A stretch of 58,057 bases of DNA, taken from Legionellales bacterium (GTDB lineage Bacteria > Pseudomonadota > Gammaproteobacteria > Legionellales > Legionellaceae). The stretch covers positions 1-58,057 of the forward strand of contig JAPLRK010000073.1 in NCBI GenBank assembly GCA_026399195.1, written 5' to 3'. Positions 26,588 to 34,702 of this stretch are shown here, one piece after another. The notes under the pieces were generated by a model that saw nothing but the letters and a program-made list of their open reading frames with translations, made no database searches and was not told the DNA's origin. The stretch's first letter is position 1; each line of letters starts with the position of its first letter. The translations under genes were made by a program, and so were the position numbers.

Positions 26588-29164
26588 ATGTCAACCAAAA
26601 CAATTTACCTGAAAGATTATCAACCTCCTATGTTTGAGATATTGAAGGTGGCGCTGAATTTCGATCTTTATGATGCTCATGTGCTGGTCACAACAGAGGC
26701 GAAATATCACCGCTTGACCCCAGGCGATTTGCATTTGTATGGGGATGAATTAGAGTTGGTCAGCGTGCAGTTAAATCATAACATGCTTGAAGCTCCAGCC
26801 TATGGTTTAGAGGGGGGCGATTTGATCATCCCAGGTCTTGCTGATGAGTTTACCTTAACGATTGTGACGCGGATTTATCCTCAAAATAATACCAAGCTAG
26901 CGGGTCTCTTTCGATCGAATCACCTCTTCTGTACTCAGTGCGAATCGCATGGTTTTCGTCGTATGACATACTTTTTAGATAGGCCTGATGTGTTAACGAC
27001 CTTCACCACACGGATCACTGCAGATAAGTTAAAATATCCAGTTTTATTGTCAAACGGCAATTTAAAGGCACAAGGCGTAAGTCAAGATGGGCGACATTGG
27101 GCTTTGTGGGAGGACCCTTTTAAAAAGCCGTCTTATCTTTTTGCTTTGGTGGCGGGTTCTTTGGCACAGGTTAGTTCAAAATTCGTAACAGCGTCTGGGC
27201 GAACCGTTGATTTACACATTTATGTTGAGCATGGGAATGAAGACAAGTGTGCACATGCGATGGATTCTTTGAAAAAAGCCATGCGCTGGGATGAAGAGGC
27301 TTTTGGTCGAGAATATGATTTGGATATCTTCATGCTGGTGGCTGTCAGTGATTTTAATATGGGGGCTATGGAAAATAAGGGCTTGAACATTTTCAACTCG
27401 AAATATGTACTTGCTAGGCCTGATACTGCAACTGATCAGGACTACGCTGATATTGAAGGCGTTGTGGGCCATGAATATTTTCACAACTGGACTGGCGATA
27501 GGGTGACTTGTCGTGATTGGTTTCAGTTGAGCCTCAAAGAAGGGCTGACGGTGTTTCGTGATCAGGAATTTTCTTGTGACATGAATTCGCGGGATGTGTG
27601 TCGCATCATGGATGTCCGAACATTGCGCAACACTCAATTTCCTGAGGACGCGGGTAGTATGGCGCATCCGGTACGCCCTGAGTCGTATCAAGAAATCAAT
27701 AATTTTTACACGGCCACCATTTATAACAAAGGCGCTGAAGTGATTCGCATGCAACAAGCGATTCTTGGGAAGGTTGGTTTTCGTTTGGGTATGGATCTCT
27801 ACTTTAAACGACATGATGGACAGGCTGTTACCATTGATAATTTTGTCAGTGCTATGGAGGATGCCAATGCCGTTGATTTCACGCAATTTAAGCGTTGGTA
27901 TAGCCAAGCGGGTACGCCGGAGGTTCAAGTCGTGAGTCATTATCATGACGGTACTTTGTCCCTTTCAATGATCCAATCTTGCCCATCAACACCTGATCAG
28001 AAGGATAAAAAACCTTTCCATATCCCGATTCGAGTGGCTTTGTTTGATTCACAGGGACATGAAATACCCATCGTAGAGCATGTGTTAGAGCTGCAAGACG
28101 TGGAGCAAACCTTTCGTTTTGATAAGTTGCCTGAAAAGCCTATCGTGTCTCTTTTGCGTGATTTTTCAGCACCTATTCATTTGACTTATGCTGTGCCCGA
28201 TGAGGAATTGTTGGCGTTGTTCCGTTTTGAGACCAATGGTTTTGCGAGATGGGAAGCAGGTCAGCGATTAGCGCTTGAGAGGATCAAGTTAGGGTATCAA
28301 ACGAAACAGAAGTCGCCAGCTACAGCACTCATAGGGGCCTATCGACAGATTCTTGGGGATGAGGGTTTGGATGCGGACTTACGTGCGGAATTGATCACAC
28401 CGCCGAGTTTTGAGGATGTGGCGTTGACGTTGACCCATGTGGATGTCTTTCTTCTTTTGGATGCGCGTGATGCGTTTTGTATTGAGGTAGGTCAGTCGCT
28501 ATTTTCAGAGGCTATGGCTTGTTACCAATCTCTTGATGCGCTAGAAGATCATGCGATGAATGCTGCTGCCTATGCACGACGTAAGTTACGCAATGTTTGC
28601 TTACGGATGATGATGAAGGCTGATGAAGAGCGTGCGCTCCCTCAATGTCAGCACCAATTTGCACATGCGAAAACCATGACCTGTCAAATAGCTGGTTTTG
28701 CAATGCTTGTCAATTGTAAACGACCCGAGGTGAGGGAGCAGGCAATTGACGCGTTTTATCAACAATGGCAAGGGAATGACTTGGTCTTAGATAAATGGTT
28801 CGCGGTTCAGGCCAGCAGTGACTTGCCTGGCACGCTTGGATCTGTGAAAAAATTGCTGCATCATCCCGCATTTAATATCAAAAATCCGAACAAAGTGCGG
28901 GCGTTGGTGGGTGCCTTTACGCAAATGAATCCTCGAGCGTTTCATGCGATTGATGGCAGTGGTTATGAATTTTTAAAAGACATCTTGGTGACCATGGATA
29001 CCCTTAATCCACAAATTGCCGCGCGTCTTGCCACGCCATTCACACGTTGGCAACGACTTAACGAGTTAAGACAAGGGTTGATGAGACAGCAATTAGAGAG
29101 TCTTTCTAAGCTGAATTTGTCCAAAGATATGCGGGAGTTGGTTGCTAAAAGTTTGGTGACCTAA
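26588..29164 (+). CDS. pepN: Aminopeptidase N (M1 family)
   Basis: 858 aa cytosolic zinc metallopeptidase that removes N-terminal residues from peptides. MGAMENKGLNIFN (GAMEN motif, about residue 258) and VGHEYFHNWTGDRVTCRDWFQLSLKEGL (HExxH plus the distal Glu, about 291-316) are both present, together with NFYTATIYNKGAEVIRM. Length is close to the E. coli enzyme (870). GGAGGA sits 10 bases before the ATG. It is divergent from prkA and shares the roughly 140-base intergenic region; the stop overlaps the aroE start by one base (TAATG), so the two genes are translationally coupled. Confidence 0.96.
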   Translation: MSTKTIYLKDYQPPMFEILKVALNFDLYDAHVLVTTEAKYHRLTPGDLHLYGDELELVSVQLNHNMLEAPAYGLEGGDLIIPGLADEFTLTIVTRIYPQNNTKLAGLFRSNHLFCTQCESHGFRRMTYFLDRPDVLTTFTTRITADKLKYPVLLSNGNLKAQGVSQDGRHWALWEDPFKKPSYLFALVAGSLAQVSSKFVTASGRTVDLHIYVEHGNEDKCAHAMDSLKKAMRWDEEAFGREYDLDIFMLVAVSDFNMGAMENKGLNIFNSKYVLARPDTATDQDYADIEGVVGHEYFHNWTGDRVTCRDWFQLSLKEGLTVFRDQEFSCDMNSRDVCRIMDVRTLRNTQFPEDAGSMAHPVRPESYQEINNFYTATIYNKGAEVIRMQQAILGKVGFRLGMDLYFKRHDGQAVTIDNFVSAMEDANAVDFTQFKRWYSQAGTPEVQVVSHYHDGTLSLSMIQSCPSTPDQKDKKPFHIPIRVALFDSQGHEIPIVEHVLELQDVEQTFRFDKLPEKPIVSLLRDFSAPIHLTYAVPDEELLALFRFETNGFARWEAGQRLALERIKLGYQTKQKSPATALIGAYRQILGDEGLDADLRAELITPPSFEDVALTLTHVDVFLLLDARDAFCIEVGQSLFSEAMACYQSLDALEDHAMNAAAYARRKLRNVCLRMMMKADEERALPQCQHQFAHAKTMTCQIAGFAMLVNCKRPEVREQAIDAFYQQWQGNDLVLDKWFAVQASSDLPGTLGSVKKLLHHPAFNIKNPNKVRALVGAFTQMNPRAFHAIDGSGYEFLKDILVTMDTLNPQIAARLATPFTRWQRLNELRQGLMRQQLESLSKLNLSKDMRELVAKSLVT

Positions 29165-29970
29165 TGATACGATGTGCGGTCATGGGGAATCCCATTGAAC
29201 ATAGTCTTTCCCCAGTCATTCATCACCTTTTTGCTAAACAAACAGGGCACGCCTTGGTGTATGACAAAATACTTATTGAGGAAGCGAGCTTTGAGCAGCA
29301 GGTGAAGGATTCTTTTGCAGAAGGCGGGCGTGGGTTAAACATCACCCTTCCCTGCAAGCAGCGCGCTTTTGCCATGAGTGATGGGGTAAGTGAACGTTGT
29401 GTTTTGGCAAAAGCGGCCAATACGTTATGGATGACTTCAGAACGATTGCATGCCGACAATACGGATGGGGTTGGTCTTCTGCGTGATTTAAGTCGAAATC
29501 TGACTCTTTCTGCCTTACGGATTTTGGTGTTGGGCGCAGGGGGGGCGGCACGAGGCATTTTGGGCCCGCTCTTTGAAGCGAATCCCGCAGACATCACGGT
29601 CTTTAATCGTTCGAGCGAGAGAGCCCGTGCTTTGCAGTTGGATTTTCCAGGGATTGGTCTGGCGTCATCACAAGACTTAGAGCATGCATCGTATGATCTT
29701 GTGATCAATGCAACGTCTGCAAGTTTTCAGGCTGAGATCTTGATGTTGCCAAACGCCCTCTTGGCCAACCAGCCCATGTGTTATGATCTGAGTTACAGTC
29801 GCTCTGGGTTGACCCCTTTTGTAGCCTGGGCGAAAGCTTTAAAAAGTCCAGCAATGGATGGTCTCGGGATGTTGGTTGAACAAGCAGCCATTGCCTTTTG
29901 GATTTGGCATGGTGTGATGCCAGATACGGCACCTGTGTTAGAGGCCGTGAGGAGAGGATTGAACGCTTAG
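29164..29970 (+). CDS. aroE: Shikimate dehydrogenase
   Basis: Reduces 3-dehydroshikimate with NADPH in aromatic amino acid synthesis. 268 aa with the substrate pocket MGNPIEHSLSPVIHHLFA at the start, catalytic Lys in NITLPCK (the usual motif ends PFK; here Phe is Cys, the Lys is kept), Asp in ADNTDGVGLL, the NADP-binding LGAGGAARGIL loop, and the conserved end GLGMLVEQAAIAFWIW. Its ATG overlaps the pepN stop by one base, so expression depends on pepN translation. The next gene (patatin) is convergent, 22 bases away. Confidence 0.94.
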   Translation: MIRCAVMGNPIEHSLSPVIHHLFAKQTGHALVYDKILIEEASFEQQVKDSFAEGGRGLNITLPCKQRAFAMSDGVSERCVLAKAANTLWMTSERLHADNTDGVGLLRDLSRNLTLSALRILVLGAGGAARGILGPLFEANPADITVFNRSSERARALQLDFPGIGLASSQDLEHASYDLVINATSASFQAEILMLPNALLANQPMCYDLSYSRSGLTPFVAWAKALKSPAMDGLGMLVEQAAIAFWIWHGVMPDTAPVLEAVRRGLNA

Positions 29971-29992
29971 GATCCGGCAATGGTTTTCCCGA

Positions 29993-31114
29993 TCATTCTT
30001 CAAAAAAAGCATTCACCACATCGGCTTTTGCTAAGGTGTCTTTGTAGCCCAAGTCAAATAACTGCAGGGTGAATCCTTTTTCGAACAGCAAGAAGCTCAG
30101 CAAGTCGCCCGAATGGCTCTTCGCCCCAAGAATATTGAGCAAAAACCGAAGTAGGCCTGGCATGGATTGATATTGTGATTGCGCTATTTCTGAAATATTC
30201 ACACTGGGGCGCAAATGTAGGGTTTCGATGGGGCGCCATGGCGAGCGGCGTTTTTTCCACATGGATAGTAAACGAGCTATATCATTCATGCGGTTTACCA
30301 TTTCGATGTCACGATCAAGGTTATCTAGAAATAAGCCATTGAGCATAGAGCCTAAAATATGTGCAAAACCGATACCCCCATTTCGGAATCTTTCGATTTC
30401 GGGAAAGATGGGTAATTGTCGGGTGCCAATAATGAGAATTTTTTCAACATTGAAGCGAACTGCGCCACGTAATGGTGCAACAAGCCCCATCCCGCCATCC
30501 CCATAATGAAGACCATTGATTTTTACCGTGGGGAAAAACAGGGGTAAGGCGCTTGATGCCAATAAATGTTCACTACTGATGTCCGCTCGTTGACTGACAT
30601 GGCGAGGGTAGCGCCAATCTTCAAAGGGAATGTCTGTGTGTTGGTAAAAGGAGATGGTTTGCTGCATTTCATAGCAATTGCTGATCACTTCCATGGTTTC
30701 CAAGGGGTTGCTATCGTCGTTGATGATGTTGGCTTTGATCTTTGCAAAATCAATGTTCTCACTGATGAATTGGTGCAATGGGGTTGTATCTAATAAGTGC
30801 CCTGTTTGACTTTTTTTGCTGAGCATGTGGCTTAAATTTCGGACGACAGATTTGCTTAATTGTAAATTGCTAGAGTTAAATACTTGCTGACAGCGAATTT
30901 CTGACCATAAGGTCTCAAGATGTTCAATGCCTCTGGAAAAATCTTCTGCATGTTGTGCGATGACGGCCGCATTGATGCAGCCAATGCTGACCCCGCTGAC
31001 CATTGCGAAGGGCAGGGTTTGGACTTGTAAAATCTGATGTAGTGCTTTTAAAACGCCGGCTTGATAGGCTCCACGAGCGCCACCTCCGGCAAGATATAGG
31101 GCAATTTTTGCCAT
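29993..31114 (-). CDS. Patatin-like phospholipase
   Basis: 373 aa. The oxyanion loop GGGARGAYQAGVL is at residues 10-22, the serine nucleophile is in GVSIG (about 41-45), and the catalytic aspartate is in YGDGG (about 208). These give a complete Ser-Asp dyad, so lipid acyl hydrolase activity is likely. After the catalytic domain comes a region of about 150 residues (MLNGLFLDNLDRDIEMVNRMNDI and a basic KKRRSPWRP segment) seen in a subset of bacterial patatins. No signal peptide. Legionella has a large set of patatin proteins, some of them secreted effectors (VipD type); this one could be housekeeping or an effector. Standing alone, it has no operon partner. Confidence 0.88.
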   Translation of the reverse strand: MAKIALYLAGGGARGAYQAGVLKALHQILQVQTLPFAMVSGVSIGCINAAVIAQHAEDFSRGIEHLETLWSEIRCQQVFNSSNLQLSKSVVRNLSHMLSKKSQTGHLLDTTPLHQFISENIDFAKIKANIINDDSNPLETMEVISNCYEMQQTISFYQHTDIPFEDWRYPRHVSQRADISSEHLLASSALPLFFPTVKINGLHYGDGGMGLVAPLRGAVRFNVEKILIIGTRQLPIFPEIERFRNGGIGFAHILGSMLNGLFLDNLDRDIEMVNRMNDIARLLSMWKKRRSPWRPIETLHLRPSVNISEIAQSQYQSMPGLLRFLLNILGAKSHSGDLLSFLLFEKGFTLQLFDLGYKDTLAKADVVNAFFEE

Positions 31115-31211
31115 GATGAATCATTGCTTTTATGAGTTGATACTCCGAAATATAGTTGACAGGTGGGTGGTATGGCAAGGTTAATACAGCCTTTTTTTTG
31201 AAAAGGTGATC

Positions 31212-32003
31212 TTAAGGATCGACCTCTACGGCCGTCGATGAATGTCGGCTCTCTTGCTCGCTAGGTTGCATTACGGGTGAACTCAGCATTAATATTTTCC
31301 GGATCCCATAACTGATGTTGCATAAATTGAGAGGGATGCAGACCAACAAACTAAAACCTAAGTTGATTTCAGAGTTTAACGAATCAAAATAGTCAGCCAC
31401 AGTGGGTTCTGGGATGCTTTCAAGCGTCAGAGGGAGCTTTCTCTGTAAACCGTCATGAATGAGCATGGGGTGAGTTTCTGAAGATGACCAATCGTTGGCT
31501 TCTTTCAAAAAGTTCACCAAAACCAAAATATGTTTAGGGACCTCGACGTGGGGTCTTGGATAGACCGTGTTGCTTAGATGCGATAAAAATTGATATTTGT
31601 ACGGCGTGGTGACGGACGAAAAATGGACCAACTCTTCTTCGGGATGTGCAAGCTTGTATTTCATGGTGTGTGTTAAACCAAGCCGGGCTCCAGCGTAAAG
31701 CGTGTTATGTGTGGGATTGCTGTAGGTCTTGGCTGAAAAAATAGTGATGAGGTTACTTTTAATCTCTAATTGGTGCTGATAAATTCGCGTGTACCCGACC
31801 AACTGATCGGACTCTCCATAGAATAAAATGAGATTTCCGGCGGTATGCGGTTTTATGACTCGCTCAATAAAGGTCTTTTTGTTTTCAATGTGATGATGAA
31901 TTTCAGTGAACTGGAGAAGAACATCAACCAAAGACTTGGGGATCGGGCGCTTATGGTCGTTCATTAGAAATATTTTGAAACTTATGGAAAACATATTGTT
32001 CAT
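31212..32003 (-). CDS. Uncharacterised protein, 263 aa
   Basis: I do not recognise it with confidence. AAGGAGA precedes the ATG at good spacing, so the start is solid. The core NLILFYGESDQLVGYTRIYQHQLE and a later FSSVTTPYKYQFLSHLSNTVYPRP have the texture of an acetyltransferase-like (GNAT-type) fold, but the acetyl-CoA loop is not obvious. Residues about 222-245 form a hydrophobic stretch (FSLLVCIPLNLCNISYGI) near the C-terminus, and the end is Ser/Glu-rich, as in many secreted effectors. No signal peptide. Function is not inferred. Its stop lies next to a short GATCGAC inverted repeat. Confidence 0.6.
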   Translation of the reverse strand: MNNMFSISFKIFLMNDHKRPIPKSLVDVLLQFTEIHHHIENKKTFIERVIKPHTAGNLILFYGESDQLVGYTRIYQHQLEIKSNLITIFSAKTYSNPTHNTLYAGARLGLTHTMKYKLAHPEEELVHFSSVTTPYKYQFLSHLSNTVYPRPHVEVPKHILVLVNFLKEANDWSSSETHPMLIHDGLQRKLPLTLESIPEPTVADYFDSLNSEINLGFSLLVCIPLNLCNISYGIRKILMLSSPVMQPSEQESRHSSTAVEVDP

Positions 32004-32030
32004 TTTTCTCTCCTTAGAAAAATGTCCAGT

Positions 32031-32091
32031 CTTAGGATCGGGCTAGTGCCTCGTCAATTGAATATTGACGAGGCACTAGCCCGATCCTAAG
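32031..32091. repeat. Perfect inverted repeat, 28-bp arms, 5-base loop
   Basis: Arms 32031-32058 and 32064-32091 are perfectly complementary, beginning CTTAGGATCGGGCTAGTGCC. No U-run follows on either side, so it is not a classical terminator. It lies between the hda stop (minus strand) and the start region of the next gene downstream, 27 bases upstream of that gene's ATG. It may be a palindromic mobile or REP-like element, or protect the hda mRNA end. Confidence 0.85.
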
Positions 32092-32114
32092 GTATAGGGA
32101 ATGCTTCCTAAAAG

Positions 32115-32804
32115 TCAAATTTTCAAAATATACTTTACAAAGGGAATGGTGATTTTTCGTTGGGCGCTGAGCGAAGCTTTGTCCAAGCGATTCAGGATGT
32201 CATGTAGGTTGTGCATGTTTCGAGAACAACGCTTCAACAAAAATTGTCCCACCGCTGTGGGGCATTCAAATCCACGCTTTTGGGCGTGTAGTTGAAGGGT
32301 CTTGATTTTATCTTCGTCTTCTAACTCGTTGAGCTGGATGACTAAGCCCCAAGCAAGGCGTGAGCGTAAATCGGGGAGACTGATCTCGGTTTGAGCGGGA
32401 GGCGCTTTGCCTGCGATGATCAAGGTGGTTTTCTCATTATCCCGTACACGGTTAAATAAATGAAACAAGGCCTCTTCCCAATCCTTATGGGTGGCGATGG
32501 CATCGATATCATCAATGCTTATCAAAGCCTGTTCCTCGACTCCATCGATGACTTCCGGACCCCACTCCAGAAGCGACGCCAGGGGTAAGTATATGGCGGG
32601 CTTTTGAGTCGTGGCATGGCAACAAGCCTGAAGTAGATGTGATTTCCCACTGCCAGGCTCACCCCACAAGTAGATGAGGCGATCGCCAACACCGTGCAAT
32701 GTGTTTTGTAATGGTTGGAAGAGCCACGGATTATTTCCGAAACAAAAGTCGGCAAGTGTCGCTTCGTCATTGAGTTGAATAGCTAAAGTGAGTTGCTGGT
32801 TCAT
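32115..32804 (-). CDS. hda: DnaA-homologue Hda (regulatory inactivation of DnaA)
   Basis: 229 aa from the ATG at 32804, which overlaps the pgsA stop as ATGA; a start 12 codons earlier is possible but would sit inside pgsA. Hda binds the sliding clamp and stimulates ATP hydrolysis by DnaA to prevent over-initiation. The short N-terminal MNQQLTLAIQL contains the QLxL-type clamp-binding motif. The AAA+ core has Walker A WGEPGSGKSHLLQA and Walker B ISIDDIDAI, with a C-terminal helical lid (NMHNLHDILNRLD). It lacks the DNA-binding domain IV of DnaA, as expected. Confidence 0.9.
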   Translation of the reverse strand: MNQQLTLAIQLNDEATLADFCFGNNPWLFQPLQNTLHGVGDRLIYLWGEPGSGKSHLLQACCHATTQKPAIYLPLASLLEWGPEVIDGVEEQALISIDDIDAIATHKDWEEALFHLFNRVRDNEKTTLIIAGKAPPAQTEISLPDLRSRLAWGLVIQLNELEDEDKIKTLQLHAQKRGFECPTAVGQFLLKRCSRNMHNLHDILNRLDKASLSAQRKITIPFVKYILKI

Positions 32805-33358
32805 TTGGTCATTTGAACCGTGAAGTAGGCTTTTTTCCAAGTCCAGGCATAGTCAATGAAGGTGCTGGTCGTAGTGATGGTGGTCATGAAGATAAGTAAC
32901 TCAGTGAGTCGGGGTGAAAATCTGAAGAAAGCCAGTTCAAACAGGCATAACGTCAACAAGGCCAGCTGTAACACCGTATTGATTTTGCTTAAAATCGTGG
33001 GTCGAAAATCTAGTTTTTTCATGATGAGCCAGTACCAGGCGAGCACACCAATGGAGATGCACAGATCACGTAAAAAAACCAAGGCGACCAACCACCAAGG
33101 TAACATACCAATCAGTGCTAAAGAAATAAAACTGGACGAGATCAAGAGCTTGTCAGCGAGGGGATCAATGAACGAACCAAATGTGGTTTGCCAATGAAAA
33201 TATCTGGCCAGCAAGCCATCCAAGCCATCGGTGCAGCCTGCTAAAATAAAAATAGTGAATGCATTCACGTAGGAGTGTTCATAGATAGACACCAAAAAAG
33301 GGGCTATCAATACCAAACGAATCAACGTCAGCATATTAGGAATATGTCTTAAAATCAT
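32801..33358 (-). CDS. pgsA: CDP-alcohol phosphatidyltransferase (phosphatidylglycerophosphate synthase)
   Basis: 185 aa integral membrane enzyme making phosphatidylglycerophosphate from CDP-diacylglycerol and glycerol-3-phosphate. The catalytic signature D-x2-DG-x2-AR-x8-G-x3-D-x3-D is complete: TDGLDGLLAR, then FGSFIDPLADK, around residues 42-70. Four or more hydrophobic segments follow. Members of this family are hard to separate by substrate, so PgsA is the best but not the only option. It overlaps hda by four bases. A gap of about 85 bases separates it from cydX upstream on the same strand, with no obvious feature. Confidence 0.85.
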   Translation of the reverse strand: MILRHIPNMLTLIRLVLIAPFLVSIYEHSYVNAFTIFILAGCTDGLDGLLARYFHWQTTFGSFIDPLADKLLISSSFISLALIGMLPWWLVALVFLRDLCISIGVLAWYWLIMKKLDFRPTILSKINTVLQLALLTLCLFELAFFRFSPRLTELLIFMTTITTTSTFIDYAWTWKKAYFTVQMTK

Positions 33359-33443
33359 GGGTTCAAGTGGCCATTCATCACACCCGGAAGAGGCGTATTT
33401 TTTGCGCCAGAGGTTGCAAGTGTATCCAATACGATGACCCTTG

Positions 33444-33557
33444 TCACGTTGTACGCGGTTTTTTCATTTTGTCAGCTCGATATTCAAGCCAGAGAGCATT
33501 GAGTATGGCAAAGCTACAAGCAAGTCCCGTTCCTAATATCCAAGAAAAATACCACAT
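33444..33557 (-). CDS. cydX: Cytochrome bd oxidase small subunit CydX
   Basis: A 37-aa protein read directly from the sequence: it starts MWYFSWILGTGLACSFAILN and ends in a charged tail. The E. coli CydX begins MWYFAWILGTLLACSFG, so identity is clear. CydX is a single transmembrane helix that sits against CydA and stabilises the haem site. The ATG is eight bases after the cydB stop, with AGGA at the right spacing (overlapping the cydB end). Note Trp-Leu-Glu at 23-25, where the conserved Glu of CydX is found. Confidence 0.93.
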   Translation of the reverse strand: MWYFSWILGTGLACSFAILNALWLEYRADKMKKPRTT

Positions 33558-33565
33558 ATTGGTTC

Positions 33566-34702
33566 CTAGTAAGATGATTCTTTATTGTCCCGAATGGTTT
33601 GTTCGGTGACTTTTCCACGTAAAACGCGGTAAACCCATGAGGTGTAGAGTAAAATCATCGGCAAAAAAATGACGGTTGCAACGAGCATGATCAGCAGGGT
33701 CAATTGACTCGATGAACTATCCCAGACCATCAAACTTTGTTCTGGATGTGATGATGAGGGCAGAATGAAGGGAAACATGCTAAGACCCACAGTGCTGATG
33801 ATGCCGATGATGCTGACAGCGCTACAGATAAAAGCAAGACGTGCATATTTGGCTAATACACTGGCTGCTAGCGCTGCAACCACACCCACGAGCGGAGCGA
33901 GGCGTGTGATGGGATAAACATCATAATTGGCAAACCATGCAAAAGAGTGACGAATGACTGTTTTATGAAGGGGGTTTGATGGAAGATCATGGGGTAGGAT
34001 ACTGGTCAAATAGTAACCCTGAATGGCCACAAAGAGCCATAATCCGCCGACAATGAAACATAAGGCCGTAAGCAACGCGCATATCCTACCAGCCAACCTA
34101 GCGCGAAGCTGTATGGCACCCTCCGTTTTAACCCCTATGAAAAAAGCACCATGGCTGGCAAGCATCAATACGGATACCACACCACACAACAAGGCAAAGG
34201 GATTTAGTAAACCAAGAAAAGTGCCCGTGTAAAAGGCGCGCAAACTCACATCGAAATGAAAAGGAACGCCTTGTAAAACATTACCTATGGCCACGCCAAA
34301 GATGAGCGCGGGAACAAATCCGCCAATAAACAAAGCCCAATCCCAACTGGCGCGCCAGATAGAACTATCACGCTTTGATCGATATTTAAATCCCACAGGA
34401 CGTAAAATCAAAGCAAGTAACACCACCAACATGGCCAAATAAAACCCTGAAAAAGCCAGCCCATAGAGCATGGGCCAAGCGGCAAATAGAGCACCTCCGC
34501 CCAAGATAAACCAGACTTGATTTCCTTCCCAGGTAGGTCCAATGCTGTTGATGAGGATGCGCTTTTCCAACTCGGTTCGAGGTAGCCAGGGCAACCACAT
34601 CGCAACACCCAGGTCAAAGCCATCCATCACCGCAAATCCAATGAAGAGAATCCCTAACAACAGCCACCAAATGACCCGCAAGGTTTCGTAATCTAAAGGC
34701 AT
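33566..34702 (-). CDS. cydB: Cytochrome bd ubiquinol oxidase subunit II
   Basis: 378 aa with about eight or nine transmembrane helices. The opening VIWWLLLGILFIGFAVMDGFDLGVAMWLPWLP is diagnostic, followed by GPTWEGNQVWFILGGGALFAAWP. It pairs with CydA in the quinol oxidase. The start overlaps the cydA stop by one base (TAATG). cydX follows after eight bases. Normal length (379 in E. coli). Confidence 0.97.
   Translation of the reverse strand: MPLDYETLRVIWWLLLGILFIGFAVMDGFDLGVAMWLPWLPRTELEKRILINSIGPTWEGNQVWFILGGGALFAAWPMLYGLAFSGFYLAMLVVLLALILRPVGFKYRSKRDSSIWRASWDWALFIGGFVPALIFGVAIGNVLQGVPFHFDVSLRAFYTGTFLGLLNPFALLCGVVSVLMLASHGAFFIGVKTEGAIQLRARLAGRICALLTALCFIVGGLWLFVAIQGYYLTSILPHDLPSNPLHKTVIRHSFAWFANYDVYPITRLAPLVGVVAALAASVLAKYARLAFICSAVSIIGIISTVGLSMFPFILPSSSHPEQSLMVWDSSSSQLTLLIMLVATVIFLPMILLYTSWVYRVLRGKVTEQTIRDNKESSY

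Noticed and set aside
27212-27946. 244-aa ORF antisense to pepN
   Set aside because: It lies fully inside a well-conserved gene and its translation has no recognisable protein features.
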